The notes: generated by a model from the letters alone, not told the origin. A stretch of DNA of 64,000 nt from Pyrinomonadaceae bacterium (GCA_017983495.1 JAGOBH010000006.1:65536-129535), one strand, 5' to 3'; positions 1 through 10,654 are shown, numbered from the stretch's first letter. Made by a program: numbers and translations.

Positions 1-864
1 TTGGTAGTCGATGAAAAATACGCTTATTTGTCCATCGGCGGCACAATTGCCGACAAGAATGCCGGCACGAACGGGCTTCGTCGCGTTTCGCTAAGCGACG
101 GGGCTGTTTCGATGATCGATAACGGCGAGAAAATGCCGCAATCTGACCGCGGTGGCCTCGCTTCGGATGAGACCCATATCTACTTGAACGCCGGCGGTAG
201 CATCGTGCGTGTTGCCAAATCCGGTGGGCCGTCCGAAATTGTCACATCCGAAAATGTCGGCGTCGGGATCGACCTCGCCGTTGATGATTCTCGTGTCTAC
301 TGGATCAATCATGGATATTATTCGGCCGGAACGCCTACAGTTCCGACGCCGATCTACTCGGCACCAAAGACTGGCGGCAAGGCGGAAACGATCAGTGAAC
401 CTCAGAACGTTCCCCATTCGATCGCCGTCGATGAGCGGTACGTCTATTGGTGTACGTTAAACGCGATCATTAAGCAGCCCAAAACGGGCGGAAAAGCAGA
501 GACGGTTTTCCAGGCCGGCGATGACGAAGGAATTGACGAACTGGCGGCCGACGCCGACAGCATTTATTTTGGATTCCGAGGCTCGGGGGAATCACGTTGG
601 GCACTCCGAAAGGTCGCAAAATCCGGCGGCCAGCCGGTCACACTCGTGAAGCGATTTTCACTCAAGCCCATGGTTGTCGACGAAGCGAACGTGTACTTTT
701 TCGACGAGGAAGGGATGTCCGGGGACGCCTTGTGTCGTGTACCGAAGGCCGGTGGAGACGTCGTACGGATCGACACCGGATACTCAAGCCGGGTGATCGC
801 TCAACGCGGCTCATCGCTGTTTTTCGCGAGTCTGGACACCATATATTCGATCCCAAAAAACTAA
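1..864 (+). CDS. Beta-propeller-like repeat protein, 5' end cut by window
   Basis: 287 residues are open from base 1, so the N-terminus and any signal peptide probably lie outside the window. The protein is built of about six repeats of 45-50 residues. Each has a hydrophobic strand of the type VDERYVYWC, then a strand ending in a PKTGGKAET-like turn (variants KSGGPSEI, KSGGQPVT, KAGGDVVR). This pattern is typical of extracytoplasmic beta-propellers of the DUF5050/SMP-30-like kind. The ligand is unknown and no catalytic motif is evident. It ends 85 bp before enolase on the same strand. The repeat architecture is clear; the function is not recognised. Confidence 0.6.
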   Translation: MVVDEKYAYLSIGGTIADKNAGTNGLRRVSLSDGAVSMIDNGEKMPQSDRGGLASDETHIYLNAGGSIVRVAKSGGPSEIVTSENVGVGIDLAVDDSRVYWINHGYYSAGTPTVPTPIYSAPKTGGKAETISEPQNVPHSIAVDERYVYWCTLNAIIKQPKTGGKAETVFQAGDDEGIDELAADADSIYFGFRGSGESRWALRKVAKSGGQPVTLVKRFSLKPMVVDEANVYFFDEEGMSGDALCRVPKAGGDVVRIDTGYSSRVIAQRGSSLFFASLDTIYSIPKN

Positions 865-916
865 GAACTATTGTTTTTGCGAAAGCCGATCCAAGCCGTT
901 ACGATTGTAAAAGTAA

Positions 917-2242
<1,326 letters not shown>

Positions 2243-2258
2243 AAAAGGTGGAAAATGA

Positions 2259-2323
2259 CGAAAAGTGAAAGGGTGTACGACTGAGCGGAAAATCCCGTCG
2301 GTTTACAACTTTTTCACTTTTCG
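2259..2323. repeat. Inverted repeat in the eno / HEAT-protein gap
   Basis: A perfect 12-bp inverted repeat (cgaaaagtgaaa at 2259-2270, complement at 2312-2323) sits between eno and the next gene. The surrounding text is a monotonous mix of GTGAAAA words. The same kind of sequence recurs around 50,866-50,890. It could act as a weak terminator, but the 41-base loop argues for a dispersed repeat. Confidence 0.5.
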
Positions 2324-2341
2324 CTTTTACCTCTTGAGTCG

Positions 2342-2848
2342 ATGGACATCCGCGAAGAACTCCTGGCTGAGCATTCCAAGTCGCAGACGGCGAAGGTCGT
2401 CGGGTACATCGGCGATGATGCCGACAGATTCGCAGTGTTGATGCGGTTGTTCGTCGGGCCGGACTATCGCGTTTCGCAGCGTGCGGCATGGTCGGTGAGC
2501 AATTGCATCGAGCGGTATCCGGACCTGATCGGGCCGTATTACTCAACGCTGCTTGAGCAACTGGAACGCGACGACGCTCATATCGCGGTTCGCAGAAATG
2601 TCGTTCGGTTGCTGCAGTTCGTCGATATTCCAAGTCGTTGGCAAGGGCGCGTGTTCGACGCCTGTTACAAATTGGCAGCCGACGTCTCGCAGTCGATCGC
2701 GGTGCGGTGCTTCTCGATGACGGTCGCCGCAAATATTGCCTCGGGCTCACCCGAACTCTTTGCGGAGCTAAAGTTGGTCGCGGCGGAGCACCCTGAGGCA
2801 ATGTCAGCCGGGCTTCGCAGCCGATGGCAACGGATATTCGGAATATGA
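2342..2848 (+). CDS. HEAT-repeat-like alpha-helical protein
   Basis: 168 residues, soluble, without signal peptide. The sequence reads as successive amphipathic helix pairs (for example DYRVSQRAAWSVSNCIE and HIAVRRNVVRLLQFV), the look of HEAT/armadillo-like repeats that serve as protein-binding scaffolds. No catalytic motif is visible. Its stop overlaps the ATG of the following acetyltransferase gene (ATGA at 2845-2848), so the two are probably translationally coupled. Partner and role are unknown. Confidence 0.65.
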   Translation: MDIREELLAEHSKSQTAKVVGYIGDDADRFAVLMRLFVGPDYRVSQRAAWSVSNCIERYPDLIGPYYSTLLEQLERDDAHIAVRRNVVRLLQFVDIPSRWQGRVFDACYKLAADVSQSIAVRCFSMTVAANIASGSPELFAELKLVAAEHPEAMSAGLRSRWQRIFGI

Positions 2849-3276
2849 TCAAGATGGATAACAAATTTGAGATCGATTCCGACAGATCGAGGCTCGATGT
2901 CGATGCGATCCACGATTTTCTTGCGAACGAATCGTATTGGGCACAAACCCGGACTCGTGAGCAGACCGAGACCGCCATCGCTAATTCGATCTGCTTTGGC
3001 GTTTATGACGGTGAGCGACAGATAGGCTTTGCTCGTGTTGTCAGCGACCGGGCGACCTTTGCTTATATCGGCGACGTGTACGTTATCGACGAGTATCGAG
3101 GACGGGGCTTGAGCAAATGGCTGATGGAAACTATCCTGGCTCATCCCGATCTTCAGGGACTGCGCCGCTGGGTCCTGGCGACACGTGATGCACATGGACT
3201 TTATCGGCAATTCGGGTTTGATAAGCTCAAACATCCGGATCGCTGGATGGAGCTTCCTGCCCCAAACGCTTACTAA
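2845..3276 (+). CDS. GNAT-family N-acetyltransferase
   Basis: 143 residues from the ATG that overlaps the upstream stop codon; an in-frame ATG at 2824 would overlap the upstream gene by 25 bp and is less likely. The GNAT fold is supported by the strand VYDGERQIGFARVVSD, the segment FAYIGDVYVIDEYRGRGLS with the acetyl-CoA loop (R-G-R-G-L-S), and the late helix LYRQFGFDKL. Such enzymes transfer acetyl from acetyl-CoA to an amine; the acceptor cannot be read from sequence. Confidence 0.85.
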   Translation: MIKMDNKFEIDSDRSRLDVDAIHDFLANESYWAQTRTREQTETAIANSICFGVYDGERQIGFARVVSDRATFAYIGDVYVIDEYRGRGLSKWLMETILAHPDLQGLRRWVLATRDAHGLYRQFGFDKLKHPDRWMELPAPNAY

Positions 3277-3284
3277 CAAAAAGT

Positions 3285-3315
3285 TTGCATTATTCGACCC
3301 GTAATCGATTATAAT
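3285..3315 (+). promoter_or_regulatory. Candidate sigma70-type promoter
   Basis: TTGCAT at 3285-3290 and TATAAT at 3310-3315, with a slightly long 19-bp spacer, about 80 bp upstream of the iPGM-like gene. Assigned by eye only. Confidence 0.4.
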
Positions 3316-3397
3316 TAGGTATTGTGAATGCCGACCGGCATCTCGTTCGGTTGACTGTTTTCCTTGTGCAGATTGTCCGCTTCAGCTTAAGATCTTG

Positions 3398-4939
3398 ATG
3401 AATTCCCAAATAAACAGGCCATTAGCGTTGATCATCCTGGATGGCTGGGGATTCTCACCTCGTACTGAAGGGAACGCTATCGCGCTCGCTCACACACCAA
3501 ATTACGACGACATCTGTGCAAATTTTCCGAGAACGACCCTTGCCGCATCCGGGATCCAAGTTGGACAGACGGCCGAGGCGATCGGTAATCCCGAGGTTGG
3601 ACATTTGAGTATCGGCACCGGAAGGGCCGCACGGTCTGAGAGCTTTCGGATCGAAGACGCCATCAAGGACGGCAGCTTTTTTGAGAACGAGGTGCTGACT
3701 CACGCGTTTGCTCAGGCATTTGCGGCGGGCAAGCCGGTGCATCTGATCGGGATGATCAGTGATGGCGGTGTTCATTCGTCGATCGACAATTTGTTTGCTT
3801 TGTTGCGGATGGCAAAGCGATCCGGCATCACTGAGGTTTATGTCCACTGCATTCTCGATGGCGTCGACGTTCCGACGAGAACAGCCGACATTTACATCGA
3901 GGCATTAGAGATCAAGCTTGCAGATATCGGAGTTGGAAAGATCGCGTCGCTTTGCGGACGGTATTTCGGGATGGACAGCCGCGGAAACTGGGAACGTACC
4001 GCACGAGCGTATACGATGCTTGTGCACGCCGAGGGCGAACGCTCAAACGATGCGGTCAGTTCTATCCGCAATTCTTTTTTGCGAGGCATCGCTGACGAGT
4101 TTACAGCACCGATCGTGGTCGAATCAGAACCGGACGTACCTGTCGCGAGGGTCGGACACGGCGATACCGTGATCTACTTTAACCACAGGCCCGAAACGAT
4201 GCGTCAGCTTGTTAGGTCGCTTTCGCTGCCGGATGAGCTTGGGGCATCAAAGCCCGCTGTCAGTTCTTACTGTTTGACCGAGTATGACCGTGATTTTGCT
4301 CTGCCGGTCGCTTTTAAGTCTGAACCGGTCGGTAATGTGCTGACGGACGTCCTGACCGGCTCGGGCATACCAAGTGTCAAGATCACTCAATCTGAGCGGT
4401 TTCCGCATCTGACCTATTTTTTTAACGGCGGTGCGGACACGCAGCTGGAGAACGAACAACATATTTTGCTGCCAACGCCGAGATCGGAGTCGGTCGACCA
4501 TCAACCGGAATCTCAAAGTTTTAAGATAACTGATCGCTTTATTCAAAGTCTGGATCAAAACCGCTCAGGCGTTTTTGTTGTTAACCTACCCGCCGCTGAC
4601 CTTGTTGCCGGAACTGGACAGGTCAGCAAAACGGTCGAGGCAATTCAGTATGTAGACACTTGCATTGGCGGCATTGTGGAACACATTCGGAATGCCGGCG
4701 GGATCGCGATCTTGACATCTTCTCACGGTAACTGTGAAGAGATGTCAGATGTCGTTACAGGTGAGCCTCAATATTTGACGACCTCAAATCGTGTTCCGTT
4801 TCATCTGGTCGCCGATGGCCTGAACGGAACGACTCTGCGTGACGGTGGTTCGTTGGCCGACATCGCACCGACCATACTTGGCCTGCTGAATATCGAAAAA
4901 CCGTCTGATATGACCGGCAACGACTTACGGAAACGTTAG
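3398..4939 (+). CDS. iPGM-like protein lacking catalytic residues (probable pseudoenzyme)
   Basis: 513 residues matching cofactor-independent phosphoglycerate mutase end to end: ILDGWGF at 14, SDGGVHSS at 121, GRYFGMDSRGNWER at 188, FFNGG at 341. The seven Mn ligands and nucleophile of the family are heavily altered. Asp15, Asp401 and His443 are kept. The phosphorylated Ser of GNSEVGH is Pro65 (GNPEVGH, codon CCC at 3590-3592), the His of DMVGHTG is Gly405, the Asp of the ADHGN motif is Ser442, and the His of HTTNPVPF is Thr461. The substrate Arg of DGRDVP is Val156. The frame is fully open. TTG at 3395 is an alternative start. It is unlikely to be an active mutase; a regulatory or structural role is inference. 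Confidence 0.85.
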   Translation: MNSQINRPLALIILDGWGFSPRTEGNAIALAHTPNYDDICANFPRTTLAASGIQVGQTAEAIGNPEVGHLSIGTGRAARSESFRIEDAIKDGSFFENEVLTHAFAQAFAAGKPVHLIGMISDGGVHSSIDNLFALLRMAKRSGITEVYVHCILDGVDVPTRTADIYIEALEIKLADIGVGKIASLCGRYFGMDSRGNWERTARAYTMLVHAEGERSNDAVSSIRNSFLRGIADEFTAPIVVESEPDVPVARVGHGDTVIYFNHRPETMRQLVRSLSLPDELGASKPAVSSYCLTEYDRDFALPVAFKSEPVGNVLTDVLTGSGIPSVKITQSERFPHLTYFFNGGADTQLENEQHILLPTPRSESVDHQPESQSFKITDRFIQSLDQNRSGVFVVNLPAADLVAGTGQVSKTVEAIQYVDTCIGGIVEHIRNAGGIAILTSSHGNCEEMSDVVTGEPQYLTTSNRVPFHLVADGLNGTTLRDGGSLADIAPTILGLLNIEKPSDMTGNDLRKR

Positions 4940-4999
4940 TACATCGGACGTGACCTGGATTTTTCGTTTCTCCGCATTTTAACCATTCATAATATTCAC

Positions 5000-5005
5000 T
5001 ATAAT
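5000..5005 (+). promoter_or_regulatory. Candidate -10 box upstream of tdk
   Basis: TATAAT, 31 bp before the tdk ATG in an AT-rich stretch. No convincing -35 element was seen. Confidence 0.3.
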
Positions 5006-5036
5006 TGGGGTTCGCTCTCATGCAGACGAACAGATT

Positions 5037-5657
5037 ATGGTAGAAGAATTTGCGTTCGATAATACCGAAGAACGCCGTAAAACACGTCAAAATGGCACAG
5101 GTTGGATCGAGGTCATCGCCGGATCGATGTTTTCAGGCAAGTCCGAAGAATTGATCCGCAGGCTAAATCGTGCACGGATCGCACGGCAAAAAGTTCAGGT
5201 TTTCAAGCCTAAGATCGATGCTCGTTACTCCCACGGGGAGATCGCATCGCACTCGGGGCAAACGCATGGTTCGACTCCGGTTTCGACTACTGCTGAGATG
5301 ATGAGTCAGATCCTTGAAGAAACCGAGGTGGTTGGGATCGACGAAGGACAGTTTTTTGATATGCCGATCGTGGATGCGGTGAATCAACTGGCGGCGATGG
5401 GCAAGCGCGTTATCGTTGCCGGTCTGGATCAGGATTATACCGGACGTCCGTTCGAGCCGATGCCGCAGCTTTTGTCGGTGGCCGAGTTTATCACCAAGAC
5501 CCACGCGATCTGCGTTAAATGCGGGTCGACCGCTAACTACTCGCAGCGCACGGTCGAATCGCAAGCTCGGGTCGAGGTCGGTGCTGCCGACAAATACGAG
5601 GCTCGATGCCGCATGTGCTTTGTCCCGCACGCTGATGCCCCGACCCAGCACGACTAG
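5037..5657 (+). CDS. tdk: Thymidine kinase (type II)
   Basis: 206 residues. It phosphorylates thymidine with ATP in pyrimidine salvage. The P-loop [10 protein letters not shown] starts at residue 29, the catalytic Glu103 lies in GIDEGQFFD, and the lasso domain carries a zinc site with Cys159/Cys162 (CVKC) and Cys191/Cys194 (CRMC). The first 20 residues are a charged extension not needed by the fold. No strong ribosome binding site precedes the ATG. A palindromic intergenic repeat follows. Confidence 0.96.
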   Translation: MVEEFAFDNTEERRKTRQNGTGWIEVIAGSMFSGKSEELIRRLNRARIARQKVQVFKPKIDARYSHGEIASHSGQTHGSTPVSTTAEMMSQILEETEVVGIDEGQFFDMPIVDAVNQLAAMGKRVIVAGLDQDYTGRPFEPMPQLLSVAEFITKTHAICVKCGSTANYSQRTVESQARVEVGAADKYEARCRMCFVPHADAPTQHD

Positions 5658-5701
5658 AAGTTGATCTCAGCAAACAGAAAAGAAGCCGTCTGAATAGTTC
5701 T

Positions 5702-5826
5702 GAGTTCGCGGATAAGAGAGTATTTTGACCGCAGATGACGCAGAAAAAGCGGATAAACACAGATAATTCCAGAAAGATCTGCTGAAAATCTGCTTCATCC
5801 GCGTTATCTGCGGTTAAATACTGACT
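5702..5826. repeat. Palindromic GCAGAT-type dispersed repeat, copy 1
   Basis: About 125 bp with complementary ends (accgcagatgacgcag near 5728 against atccgcgttatctgcgg at 5797-5813) and inner AGATCTGCTGAAAATCTGC words. A second copy in the same orientation lies at 21427-21551, including the flank TTCG-GGATAA and the tail AAATA. It carries no gene. Confidence 0.85.
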
Positions 5827-5883
5827 ACAAACAATGCACGTTTTGGTTTCTCGAAATCCTCGTTTGTGCTTGCATATCGTCCG

Positions 5884-6534
5884 TTATCCTTTAGGGATCT
5901 TCATCGAATACATCACGGCGGGGAAGTCGTCGCGGTGCTTGTCAAAGTTCGAACCCTTGGTCGAAAGCATGATATTAAGCTGCTGGTTCTGTCCCTGATA
6001 ATTGCGGAACGCGATCCACTGATGTCGACGCGGGTCGTCCTTGCCTTCCGGCATTGCTTCCCACCACTCGACGCCTTTGACGCCGTCGATCTCGACCCAT
6101 CGTACCTTTTCGTATTTGCCTTGTTTCAGCAATTCGAGCGAGCTTTCGTAGGTCGCCTTCAGGCTGACCTCCGCCGGAACGGTATCAGGCAAATTTGAGA
6201 TCGTTGCGATCAGGAATGCATTGTCAGGCGAGCCATAGTTGAACATCTGCTTGGTCGCGGACATTTTCTTCCATGACGCGGGCAGTTTCCATGAGATTCC
6301 CTGATCATCCCACTTGGTTTCGGTTCCACCGTCCTGGATCGCCTGTTGCGAACCGGTCAGTGTCGCCTTTTCGACCTCTGCCCCGGACGATGAAGATTTC
6401 GCCGGGGAAGTCGCCGAATTCGAAGACGTGCCCGAATTTGTCCCGGACGAGCCGGTAAGGCCCTTTAACCTGTCACCCAGTCCGCAAAAGGACATCGCAA
6501 AAAATAAAATGCCGAAAGCCAAAAACGATTTCAT
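5884..6534 (-). CDS. Putative exported lipoprotein, unknown function
   Basis: 216 residues. The N-terminal hydrophobic segment ends in AMSFCGLGD with Cys17 at a possible but atypical lipobox (Phe at -1). A Ser/Thr/Gly-rich linker (about 28-55) follows, then a folded domain with a SWKLPASWKKM strand and a conserved-looking WVEIDGVKGVEWW stretch, resembling lipoprotein domains that carry a user-defined core fold. No catalytic motif is recognised. It is divergent from the outer-membrane-like gene at 6720, and the AT-rich gap 6535-6719 must hold promoters for both. Confidence 0.6.
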   Translation of the reverse strand: MKSFLAFGILFFAMSFCGLGDRLKGLTGSSGTNSGTSSNSATSPAKSSSSGAEVEKATLTGSQQAIQDGGTETKWDDQGISWKLPASWKKMSATKQMFNYGSPDNAFLIATISNLPDTVPAEVSLKATYESSLELLKQGKYEKVRWVEIDGVKGVEWWEAMPEGKDDPRRHQWIAFRNYQGQNQQLNIMLSTKGSNFDKHRDDFPAVMYSMKIPKG

Positions 6535-6719
6535 TCAAACTGCCTCCCCAAAGTATATTTTGAAAAATCTGCCATATTGTTACTGCTTTGTCGCGAAAAA
6601 GCAAACCGAGGTATTCTGGGCTGATCGAACGTTTGATGATCGGAATTTGCTCTGCCGGCAAAAGTAAAATAATCTAAAAAAAAGTCCTTAGTTCGTTTAC
6701 CCAGTAAATAAGCCGTAAT

Positions 6720-7439
6720 ATGAGATCGATCGATCAGTTGAAAATAGCCTTGTGTTTTGCCGTGCTTTTCGCTTTCGGTCCAGTTTCGTCCGTCGTCGGA
6801 CAAACCGCTATTTTTGGCGTTCCCACTACCGAGATACACAAAGAAAAGTCGTTGTATGTCGAAGCTGATTTCTTCGGCCATTTCGACAAATATCGGGACG
6901 GTGGCTTTCAATCTTATGGGCCGTCGGTCATATATGGTGTAAACAAGAAACTCGAGATCGGGGCAAACCTTTATTTCTTACACGACGGTGAATCGACTGC
7001 GGCCGAACTTGAACCGAACATCAAATGGCGGGCATATGAGAACGATGAAAAAGGGGTCGCGATAGCCGTTGGAACCATCGCGTACGTGCCGCTGAACAGG
7101 GCGGCCGGATCTCACCTGACCGCAATGTTCTATGCTAACGCAAGCAAAAAGGTCGGAAAGGAAAAAGGCCCGACCTTCACCGGCGGCATATATCGGGTTG
7201 TCGGAGGTGATGCGGATTTTGGCACCCGAACAGGTGCGTTGGTCGGATTGCAGCAGCCCATGACCGAAAAACTGACCTTTCTCGCCGACTGGACAAGCGG
7301 AAAGAACCGTTTCGGGTACTCGAATATCGGGTTTGGATACGAGGTCACCGGATCACAGTACCTAACGATCGGTTACGCCATCGGAAACTCCGGTCGCGGT
7401 AACAACTACCTCTCCGCATTTTACGGTTTCACTTTCTGA
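6720..7439 (+). CDS. Putative outer-membrane beta-barrel protein
   Basis: 239 residues with a signal peptide (cleavage likely after SSVVGQ, about residue 28). The mature part alternates hydrophobic and polar residues with aromatic girdles (YVEADFFGHF, YGPSVIYGVNKKLEIGANLYF, ITYGFTF-like end). It ends in Phe (YLSAFYGFTF), the usual C-terminal signal of barrels inserted by the BAM complex. Function is unknown; a transporter or surface barrel is likely. Confidence 0.65.
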   Translation: MRSIDQLKIALCFAVLFAFGPVSSVVGQTAIFGVPTTEIHKEKSLYVEADFFGHFDKYRDGGFQSYGPSVIYGVNKKLEIGANLYFLHDGESTAAELEPNIKWRAYENDEKGVAIAVGTIAYVPLNRAAGSHLTAMFYANASKKVGKEKGPTFTGGIYRVVGGDADFGTRTGALVGLQQPMTEKLTFLADWTSGKNRFGYSNIGFGYEVTGSQYLTIGYAIGNSGRGNNYLSAFYGFTF

Positions 7440-7573
7440 TCCCCCCAAGAGCTTCAACGTACAAGTTTCTTTCGATGCGAGGTGGAGATGCAAGATGTGG
7501 TCTCTGCCGTCGTTCCTTATTCAAAGGAGACGCTCTCCCGAGCAAAATCTACCAGTAAATAAGGAGCTTGATC

Positions 7574-8584
7574 ATGAAAAGTCGTGTCTACGCGAGCCTA
7601 GTGGCCGCAATCTTCGCAGTATTGGGAGTCGTCAGTGTCGTCTCGGCACAAAAGCCCGATTATCGTATCTCGGTGCCGTACTCTCACAAAAATCTAACCA
7701 TTTTCCTGATCCACGGTAAGGATCAGAACACGAAAGGGAACATCATTACCTTACAGGAGGCGATGGAGCGTAAGCTCTTTGTCGTCTACGAGACATCAAA
7801 TGTAAACGAGCTTGAGGTCGAAAATCTCTCCAAGGAATTCGAGGTCTTTATCCAATCGGGAGACATCGTCAAGGGCGGAAAACAGGATCGTGTTCTCGCC
7901 GTAAGTATCATCATCCCGGTCCGGTCAGGGCGTGTTCGGATCGAATCGTTCTGCGTGGAATCGGGACGCTGGACCAAGCGCGGACAAGAGGATTCGACCA
8001 AATTTAATAGCTCAAATGACCGTATCGTCACCAAAGAGCTGAAGATCGCCGCCAACGGAGCCAGGTCACAGCAGGAAGTTTGGGACAAGGTGAGCGATGC
8101 TCAGGCTCGTTTAGGTAGAAATGTCGGCGGGTCAGTGGCGGCAGACGACTCGAAATCGAGTCTGCAGTTGAGCCTTGAAAACAAAAAGGTGGTTGCGACG
8201 ATCGACGAGTACGTTCAAAAGCTGAGCGGAGTAATAAACGGCAAATCCGACGTCATCGGCTACGCATTTGCCATCAACGGCAAGATCAACAGTGCCGATG
8301 TATACGTTTCGAATGCACTATTCAAAAAGGTTTGGGGCAAGATGCTGAAGGCTTCAGCGACCGAAGCCGTATCAGAGGCAAACGGCGTCCGAATGGCAGA
8401 TCCCGTCAAGGCCGAATCGGTTCGCGGCATGATCGACGATGCCGAAAAGGCCAAGTCACGCGAGAAGCCCGTCGGGGCCGGAACGCGGCTTGTCACCCGT
8501 GAGGACAAGGACAACGTGATGTACGAGGCACGCGACGAAAAAGCCGATGTCGTTGTTCACAAAAGCTATGTCAAAAAACCATGA
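7574..8584 (+). CDS. Exported protein with DUF6569/ARPP-1-like domain
   Basis: 336 residues. ATG 7574 is chosen over TTG 7568 because AAGGAG at 7561-7566 is ideally placed. A Sec signal peptide ends near VSSVSAQ-type residues (about 25). The mature protein shows features I associate with the ARPP-1 / DUF6569 family: LTIFLIHGKD, the QSGDIVKGGKQDRVL loop, SIIIPVRSG, and FCVESGRW with a Cys. No biochemical activity is known to me for this family. The C-terminal 80 residues are charged and low in predicted structure. Family assignment is from memory. Confidence 0.65.
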   Translation: MKSRVYASLVAAIFAVLGVVSVVSAQKPDYRISVPYSHKNLTIFLIHGKDQNTKGNIITLQEAMERKLFVVYETSNVNELEVENLSKEFEVFIQSGDIVKGGKQDRVLAVSIIIPVRSGRVRIESFCVESGRWTKRGQEDSTKFNSSNDRIVTKELKIAANGARSQQEVWDKVSDAQARLGRNVGGSVAADDSKSSLQLSLENKKVVATIDEYVQKLSGVINGKSDVIGYAFAINGKINSADVYVSNALFKKVWGKMLKASATEAVSEANGVRMADPVKAESVRGMIDDAEKAKSREKPVGAGTRLVTREDKDNVMYEARDEKADVVVHKSYVKKP

Positions 8585-8734
8585 TCCTGCACCGCAACGG
8601 TGAGATCGGGGCCGTGGTCGATGTAACGCGAATTGAAAGATTCGCGGCACGTTGACCTCGGCCCATTTATTTCGTAAAACGCGCGGAAATCTGATATCGA
8701 TAACGGATGGTCCTGGATCAAATGAGCATCTTGC
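8585..8734. other. Gap between DUF6569-like gene and uvrC
   Basis: 150 bp where converging genes end. The minus strand reads open through this stretch with a protein-like composition (DHPLSISDFRAFYEI), but has no start context or recognisable family, so it may be a decayed gene fragment. No terminator was seen. Confidence 0.3.
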
Positions 8735-10582
8735 TCAAATGGTTTGTGCCGCCCCCAAATTTCGCTGATTCTCAAAGTGGATGGCGATCTCATCGGCTGC
8801 TTTTGGTCCAACGAAAGGTCTTAGTTCCTCGACCGTTGCTTTCGCGATCCGCTCGATAGACCCGAAATTGCGAAGCAACTTCAACTTTCGTTTTTCGCCA
8901 ATTCCCGGTATCTCGGATAGTTCAGAGGTAAAATCTCGCTTTTCCCGCCGTTTTCGGTGAAACTCGATCGCCGTTTTGTGTGTTTCTTCGCGGATCTGCA
9001 GGATCAGGCGAAATACTAGAGAGTTGCGGTCAAACGGTATCGGCTGGTTTTCACGTCCGTGGATGAGTAAATGCGAGATCTGATTGTGGCGTTTTGGTGG
9101 CTTTACGAGGCCGACGAGCATTATCTGCTCGAGATCCAACGACTGCATCGCCGCAGCGGCGGCTGAAAGCTGGCCTTTTCCACCATCGATGAAGATCAGT
9201 TCAGGCAGCGGCTTTCCTTCTTCTTTCTGACGCCGATATCGCCGAAAGACCGCCTCGTTCATCGACGCAAAATCGTTTGCACCTTCGACCGTTTTTATAA
9301 TGAATCGCCGATATTGCGATCTTGCCGGTTTTCCATTCTCAAATACGACAATACCTGCGACATTCTCCGAACCGGAGATATTTGAGATGTCGAAAGACTC
9401 GATCCGCTCTGGAAAATACGAGAGTTCCAGCAGTTCCTGCATTTCTTCGAGAACTCGTTTCGAATCGGGCTTGAGTATGCGAAATCGCTGTTCGAACGCG
9501 ATCTTGGCATTAGTTTCGACCAATTCGACCATGCTCCGCTTTGTGCCGCGACGCGGGTCGAGTATCTTGACGCGCCTTCCACGCCGTTCGGTCAGCACTT
9601 TTTCGAGTATCTCGCGATCGTCGAAATCGTGCGGTGCGTGGATCTCGAGCGGCACGTAGTCGGTCGAGTAATACTGAGCAAGAACCTCGCCAAGAAAGTC
9701 AGCCGGGTCGAACGAGTCGTCTGCCGGCAGATCTTCCCAAAAGAACTCACGCCGGCCCACGATCCGCCCCTCTCGCATCGTAAATAGCTGTAGGGCGAGC
9801 CGCTGCTCTTCGCGGTAATATCCGATGATATCGACGTCCCGGTCGGCGGTGGTCGCCATCTTTTGCTGTTCGCTGAGAGCCAGAACGGTCCGGTGCAAGT
9901 CGCGGTATTTAGCGGCCAGCTCGTATTTGTGCTCCTCGGCAAAATGCCACATTCGCTCCTCGAGAGTCTTGGCGAGTTCCTTGTCCTTGCCCTCAAGCAG
10001 TGTTCGAACATCGGCCGCAGCTTCCTGATATTCCTTCTGAGTGCAGAGCCCTTTGACGCATGGGCCGAGACAACGCTTGAGGTGATATTCAAGGCACGGC
10101 CGCGCCAGCTTTCCGTCGATCTCGATCTCACACGTTCGCAATTGGAAGGCGCGATTCACAAGGTTCAGTGTCTTGCGGGCAAGCACGGCCGGCAGGAACG
10201 GGCCGTAATAGTGCGAACCGTCGCGAATGATCCGTCGGGTGACGACCACCTTTGGATATGCTTCGTTTGTGAGCTTGAGATGCGGGTACGATTTGTCGTC
10301 TTTGAGAAGCACATTGAACCGCGGCTTGTGCTTTTTGATCAGGTTCGATTCGAGCACCAGAGCCTCGACCTCGTTGTCGACCACGATAAACTCAAAATCC
10401 ACAATTAGTGCGACAAGCTTGCGGGTTTTCGGGTCCTGATTTCGACTCGATTGAAAGTACTGACGAACACGGCTCCGCAGATTCTTCGCCTTTCCGACGT
10501 AGATGATCTTGCCTGACGCATTTTTGTGCAGGTAAATGCCGGCGGCGATTGGCAGAGATCTGAGTTTTTCATCGATCGTCAC
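8735..10582 (-). CDS. uvrC: Excinuclease ABC subunit C
   Basis: Nucleotide excision repair nuclease making both incisions in the UvrB-DNA complex. From the GTG at 10582 it is 615 residues. The order is: GIY-YIG nuclease domain (AGIYLHKNASGKIIYVGKAK, residues 13-32), Cys cluster region CLEYHLKRCLGPC, UvrB-binding helices near 200-235, RNase H-like nuclease (SFDISNISGSENVAG and FIDGGKGQLSAA), and helix-hairpin-helix repeats (IPGIGEKRKLKLLRNFG). The frame stays open upstream to 10720, but that segment contains a terminator hairpin and a separate small gene, so the extension is rejected. Confidence 0.95.
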   Translation of the reverse strand: MTIDEKLRSLPIAAGIYLHKNASGKIIYVGKAKNLRSRVRQYFQSSRNQDPKTRKLVALIVDFEFIVVDNEVEALVLESNLIKKHKPRFNVLLKDDKSYPHLKLTNEAYPKVVVTRRIIRDGSHYYGPFLPAVLARKTLNLVNRAFQLRTCEIEIDGKLARPCLEYHLKRCLGPCVKGLCTQKEYQEAAADVRTLLEGKDKELAKTLEERMWHFAEEHKYELAAKYRDLHRTVLALSEQQKMATTADRDVDIIGYYREEQRLALQLFTMREGRIVGRREFFWEDLPADDSFDPADFLGEVLAQYYSTDYVPLEIHAPHDFDDREILEKVLTERRGRRVKILDPRRGTKRSMVELVETNAKIAFEQRFRILKPDSKRVLEEMQELLELSYFPERIESFDISNISGSENVAGIVVFENGKPARSQYRRFIIKTVEGANDFASMNEAVFRRYRRQKEEGKPLPELIFIDGGKGQLSAAAAAMQSLDLEQIMLVGLVKPPKRHNQISHLLIHGRENQPIPFDRNSLVFRLILQIREETHKTAIEFHRKRREKRDFTSELSEIPGIGEKRKLKLLRNFGSIERIAKATVEELRPFVGPKAADEIAIHFENQRNLGAAQTI

Positions 10583-10607
10583 GAAGTAGATATTACCGCA
10601 TCGGGAT

Positions 10608-10654
10608 ACCAACAAAGAAAACGCCCACCCGATTTCGTTGAAAATCGGGTGGGC
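10608..10654 (-). terminator. Strong intrinsic terminator after the 22-aa gene
   Basis: Perfect 13-bp stem (10623-10635 with 10642-10654, gcccacccgattt and complement), 6-base loop, then on the minus strand GTTTTCTTTGTT. It separates the miniprotein gene from uvrC. Confidence 0.85.

Noticed and set aside
3590..3592. Sequencing error as explanation of Ser-to-Pro in the iPGM-like gene
   Set aside because: Three further catalytic ligands and a substrate Arg are also changed at distant sites, so a single error cannot explain it.
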